Source: Poindextera sp041691315
GTDB taxonomy: Bacteria > Pseudomonadota > Alphaproteobacteria > Caulobacterales > Caulobacteraceae
Length of the DNA: 8,492 bases
Direction of reading: 5' to 3'
Assembly (NCBI GenBank): GCA_041691315.1
Contig: JBEPUW010000089.1
Coordinates: 1-8,492, forward strand
Part shown: positions 6,476 through 8,492 of the stretch, one piece after another
How the letters are laid out: each line of letters opens with the position of its first letter
Position numbering within the stretch: the stretch's first letter is position 1
Notes under the pieces: generated by a model
The model's database searches: none
What the model was told of the DNA's origin: nothing
The model's input: the letters and a program-made list of their open reading frames with translations, nothing else
Position numbers and translations under genes: made by a program

Positions 6476-7873
6476 ATGGCTGAGGCGGCGCGGGAGAACA
6501 GCTGGGCGGACCTGCTGGCGGACGGCCGGCTGCCGCGTTTCGCGCTGATCTGCCTGGGCGTCTGGCTGAACGCCGCCGACAGCCTGGTGACCGCCACCAT
6601 CATGCCCAGCGTCGGGGCGCAGCTCGGCGGCTACGACTATTTCAGCTGGGCGACGGCGGGCTTCTTCGTGGGCGCGATCCTGGCCGGCGCGAGCGCGGGC
6701 CGCATCTCCGAGATCTTCGGCCTGCGCGGGGCGACGGCCATGGCGGGCGCGATCATGGCCGGGGGCTGCCTGATGAGCGCGCTCGCGCCCAACGTCGGCG
6801 TGTTCCTCGCCGGGCGGCTGATCCAGGGCCTCGGATCGGGCTGGATTTCCGGCTTCGCCATGGTCGCCATCGCCTTGCTGTTCCCCGAGCGCCACCTGGC
6901 GCGGGTGTTCGCCTCGGTGACCTTCATCTGGGGCGTCGCCACGGTGCTGGGTCCGCTGTTCGGCGGCGTGGTGCTTGAGACCGGCGACTGGCGCGACGTC
7001 TTCTGGCTGTTCGCCGCGCAGGCCGCGGTGTTCGCCGCCGCCGCGCCCGTGTTGCTGCGCGGCTCGGCGAAGGCCGGCGGCGGGCCGGGGATCCCCTGGC
7101 TGCAGCTGGGCGTGCTGGGCCTGGGCGTGGCGGCCATCGCCGTGGCCGATGTGGTCAAGGCGCCGGGGCTCTCGGTCGGCCTGGTCGTCGCCGGGCTCGC
7201 GGTGCTGGGCCTGGTGATCTGGATCGACGCGCGGGCCCGCGTCCGGCTGCTGCCGCATCGGGCGGGGGACCTGAGGACGGTCTGCGGCTCCGGCTATTTC
7301 GCGCTGTTCGCCATGACCGCGGCGACCATGGGCTTCGCGATCTACGGCCCGCCGATCCTGCAGCAGTTGCGTGGCTTCTCGCCGCTCTGGGCCGGCTACA
7401 CGATCGGCGCGGAATCGGCGGCCTGGACGCTGGCGGCGATGCTGGTGGCCGGCGCCACGGGGGTCTGGGACGCCCGCTGGGTGCGGTTCGGCGCGGTCTG
7501 CCTGGTCGCCAGCCTGGTCATCCTGGCCTGGACCATGGCCGACGGGGCCTTCGCCTGGGTGCTGGCCGGCGGGGCGCTGATGGGCGCGGCGTTCGGCTTC
7601 TCCTACGCCTTCATGAGCCGGCGGCTGCTGAACGCGCTGTCCGACGAGGACCGCGCCATCGGCTCGTCGGGGATCAGCGCGGTGCGCCAGACCGGGGCCG
7701 CGGCCGGCGCCGCCATCTCCGGCGTGGCGGCCAACATGGGCGGTTTCTCGGCGGGCCTGACCGACGCCAGCGCGCGCTCGGCCTCGGTCTGGGTCTTCGT
7801 CTCGGTGATCCCGCTGGCGGTGGTCGGGGCCTGGGCGGCGTTCCGGCTGACAGGGTCGGCGGTGAAGGCCTAG
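6476..7873 (+). CDS. MFS transporter, DHA2-like (probable drug or toxic-compound exporter)
   Basis: Inner-membrane major facilitator protein of 465 residues from the ATG at 6476, with about 13-14 hydrophobic segments, consistent with the 14-span DHA2 group of proton-coupled exporters. Visible signatures are an acidic residue in the first span (D35 in LNAADSLVTATIMP), a motif-A-like loop AGRISEIFGLRGA (74-86) and the exporter motif C region VLGPLFGGVV (157-166) followed by DWRDVFWLF (171-179). The second half has RAIGSSGISAVRQTG (393-407), a region common in EmrB/QacA-type members. Substrate cannot be deduced. A GTG at 6461 would add five residues; the ATG is preferred because AGGTGA sits 11 nt upstream of it. 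The stop is followed after 9 bp by the GNAT gene, so they form one unit. Divergence from the SufR-like gene suggests repression or activation by it. Confidence 0.88.
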   Translation: MAEAARENSWADLLADGRLPRFALICLGVWLNAADSLVTATIMPSVGAQLGGYDYFSWATAGFFVGAILAGASAGRISEIFGLRGATAMAGAIMAGGCLMSALAPNVGVFLAGRLIQGLGSGWISGFAMVAIALLFPERHLARVFASVTFIWGVATVLGPLFGGVVLETGDWRDVFWLFAAQAAVFAAAAPVLLRGSAKAGGGPGIPWLQLGVLGLGVAAIAVADVVKAPGLSVGLVVAGLAVLGLVIWIDARARVRLLPHRAGDLRTVCGSGYFALFAMTAATMGFAIYGPPILQQLRGFSPLWAGYTIGAESAAWTLAAMLVAGATGVWDARWVRFGAVCLVASLVILAWTMADGAFAWVLAGGALMGAAFGFSYAFMSRRLLNALSDEDRAIGSSGISAVRQTGAAAGAAISGVAANMGGFSAGLTDASARSASVWVFVSVIPLAVVGAWAAFRLTGSAVKA

Positions 7874-7882
7874 GCTGCGGCC

Positions 7883-8299
7883 ATGGACATCCGCATCCTT
7901 GGGCCCGGCGACGAGGCCTTGCTGATCGAGGCGGTGGCCTTGAGCGACGAGGACGTGCCGTCGGAGGCGGCGAGCGCCCATCTGATGGACAAGGACCTGG
8001 TCTGCCTCGTTGCCCTCGACGCCGGCGAGGTGGTCGCCTTCATCTACGGTCACGTGCTGCGTCGCTTCGAGAAGACCAGCTTGTTCATCTACTCCGTCGA
8101 CACCACGCCGACGCACCAGCGCCGCGGCATCGCCCGGGCCATGCTGCAGGTCCTGGCCGCCGAGGGGCGCACGGGCCGCTGGGACGAGATGTTCGTCTTC
8201 ACCAACCGGAGCAACGCGGCCGCCATGGCGCTCTATGCGAGCGCCGGCGGCGTCAGCCCGCCGCCGGATGACGTGGTGATGTTCGACTTCGAAGGCTAG
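7883..8299 (+). CDS. GNAT acetyltransferase, AAC(3)-I-like
   Basis: A complete small GCN5-related N-acetyltransferase of 138 residues, probably cytosolic, transferring acetyl from acetyl-CoA to an amine. Motif A is clear: a beta strand SLFIYSVDTTP (66-76), then the pyrophosphate loop HQRRGIA (78-84) and its helix AMLQVLAAEG. Motif B is FVFTNRSNAAAMALYASAG (104-122), with Tyr118 as a possible general acid. VVAFIYGHVLRRFE (50-63), the IYSVD strand and the closing VVMFDFE (131-137) resemble, from memory, aminoglycoside 3-N-acetyltransferases of the AAC(3)-I group, which carry VLPKFE, IYIYDLAV, HRRQGIA and MHFDID at matching places. Resistance activity is inference; many chromosomal relatives have unknown substrates. 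It starts 9 bp after the MFS stop, with only a weak ribosome binding site (AAGG, 7865-7868), suggesting translational coupling. Its TAG is directly followed by the opposite-strand stop codon of lysC. Confidence 0.87.
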   Translation: MDIRILGPGDEALLIEAVALSDEDVPSEAASAHLMDKDLVCLVALDAGEVVAFIYGHVLRRFEKTSLFIYSVDTTPTHQRRGIARAMLQVLAAEGRTGRWDEMFVFTNRSNAAAMALYASAGGVSPPPDDVVMFDFEG

Positions 8300-8492
8300 C
8301 TAGAGCTGGTCGAGCCCGTAGGCCGCGTGCAGGGCGCGCACGGCGAGCTCGGTATAGGCCGCGTCGATCAGCACGCTGATCTTGATCTCCGAGGTCGAGA
8401 TCACCTGGATGTTGACGCCCTTCTCGGCGAGCGCGCTGAACATGGTCTTGGCGACGCCGGTGTGGCTGCGCATGCCGACCCCGATCACCGAG
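8300..8492 (-). CDS. lysC: LysC, aspartokinase, C-terminal ACT domain (partial)
   Basis: Only the last 63 codons lie in the window; the gene enters from the right edge and ends with TAG at 8300-8302. Aspartokinase phosphorylates aspartate, opening the lysine, threonine, methionine and diaminopimelate pathway in the cytosol. The visible part is the second ACT domain: SVIGVGMRSHTGVAKTMF, the helix ALAEKGVNIQVI, the STSEIKISVLI strand, and the usual C-terminal ending VRALHAAYGLDQL. The STSEIKIS segment belongs to the regulatory effector-binding interface of lysine/threonine-sensitive aspartokinases. No start codon belongs to this fragment. It has the same direction as ptsP, and its stop touches that of the convergent GNAT gene with no bases between. 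Confidence 0.96.
   Translation of the reverse strand, partial: SVIGVGMRSHTGVAKTMFSALAEKGVNIQVISTSEIKISVLIDAAYTELAVRALHAAYGLDQL

Noticed and set aside
6443..8116. 557-codon minus-strand open frame opposite the MFS and GNAT genes
   Set aside because: Arg/Gln/His/Asp-rich shadow spanning two well-supported genes.

Overview
The window is compact, very GC-rich bacterial DNA. Third codon positions are strongly G/C, and the housekeeping genes look alphaproteobacterial, most likely Caulobacterales (Caulobacter or Phenylobacterium type). Two promoter candidates also fit the Caulobacter housekeeping pattern TTGaCg, 10-14 nt spacer, GCtANAWC. Genus assignment is inference; no 16S or other taxonomic marker is present.

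Left block (1-3825, all minus strand, transcribed right to left): ptsP (nitrogen-PTS enzyme I with an N-terminal GAF domain), then after 11 bp a rodZ-type gene (cytoplasmic HTH, one membrane span, periplasmic C-terminal domain) with a TTG start, then after 56 bp the N-terminal half of ispG (isoprenoid MEP pathway), which runs off the left edge. The rodZ-ispG adjacency is the same as in E. coli. At the far right (8300-8492, minus) lies the C-terminal ACT domain of aspartokinase LysC. It has the same orientation as ptsP, so lysC, ptsP, rodZ and ispG look like one co-directional housekeeping series.

Middle block (about 3826-8299): four accessory-looking genes sit between lysC and ptsP. They are a plus-strand membrane protein that joins an alpha/beta-hydrolase domain to a C-terminal region of about eight membrane spans; a convergent minus-strand SufR/COG2345-like winged-helix regulator with a cysteine cluster, overlapping the hydrolase 3' end by 17 bp; and, divergent from the regulator, a two-gene plus-strand unit of an MFS exporter of DHA2 type and a small GNAT acetyltransferase resembling the AAC(3)-I group. 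The regulator-MFS gap carries a good promoter candidate, a palindrome over that promoter, and a perfect 8-bp inverted repeat whose loop holds the MFS ribosome binding site.

The most interesting reading is that regulator, exporter and acetyltransferase form a small inducible detoxification or resistance cassette, sensed through an Fe-S cluster or thiols, inserted with the membrane hydrolase into a conserved housekeeping neighbourhood. Function and insertion history are inferred from sequence and context only. No tRNA, rRNA, CRISPR array, transposase or clear intrinsic terminator was seen.
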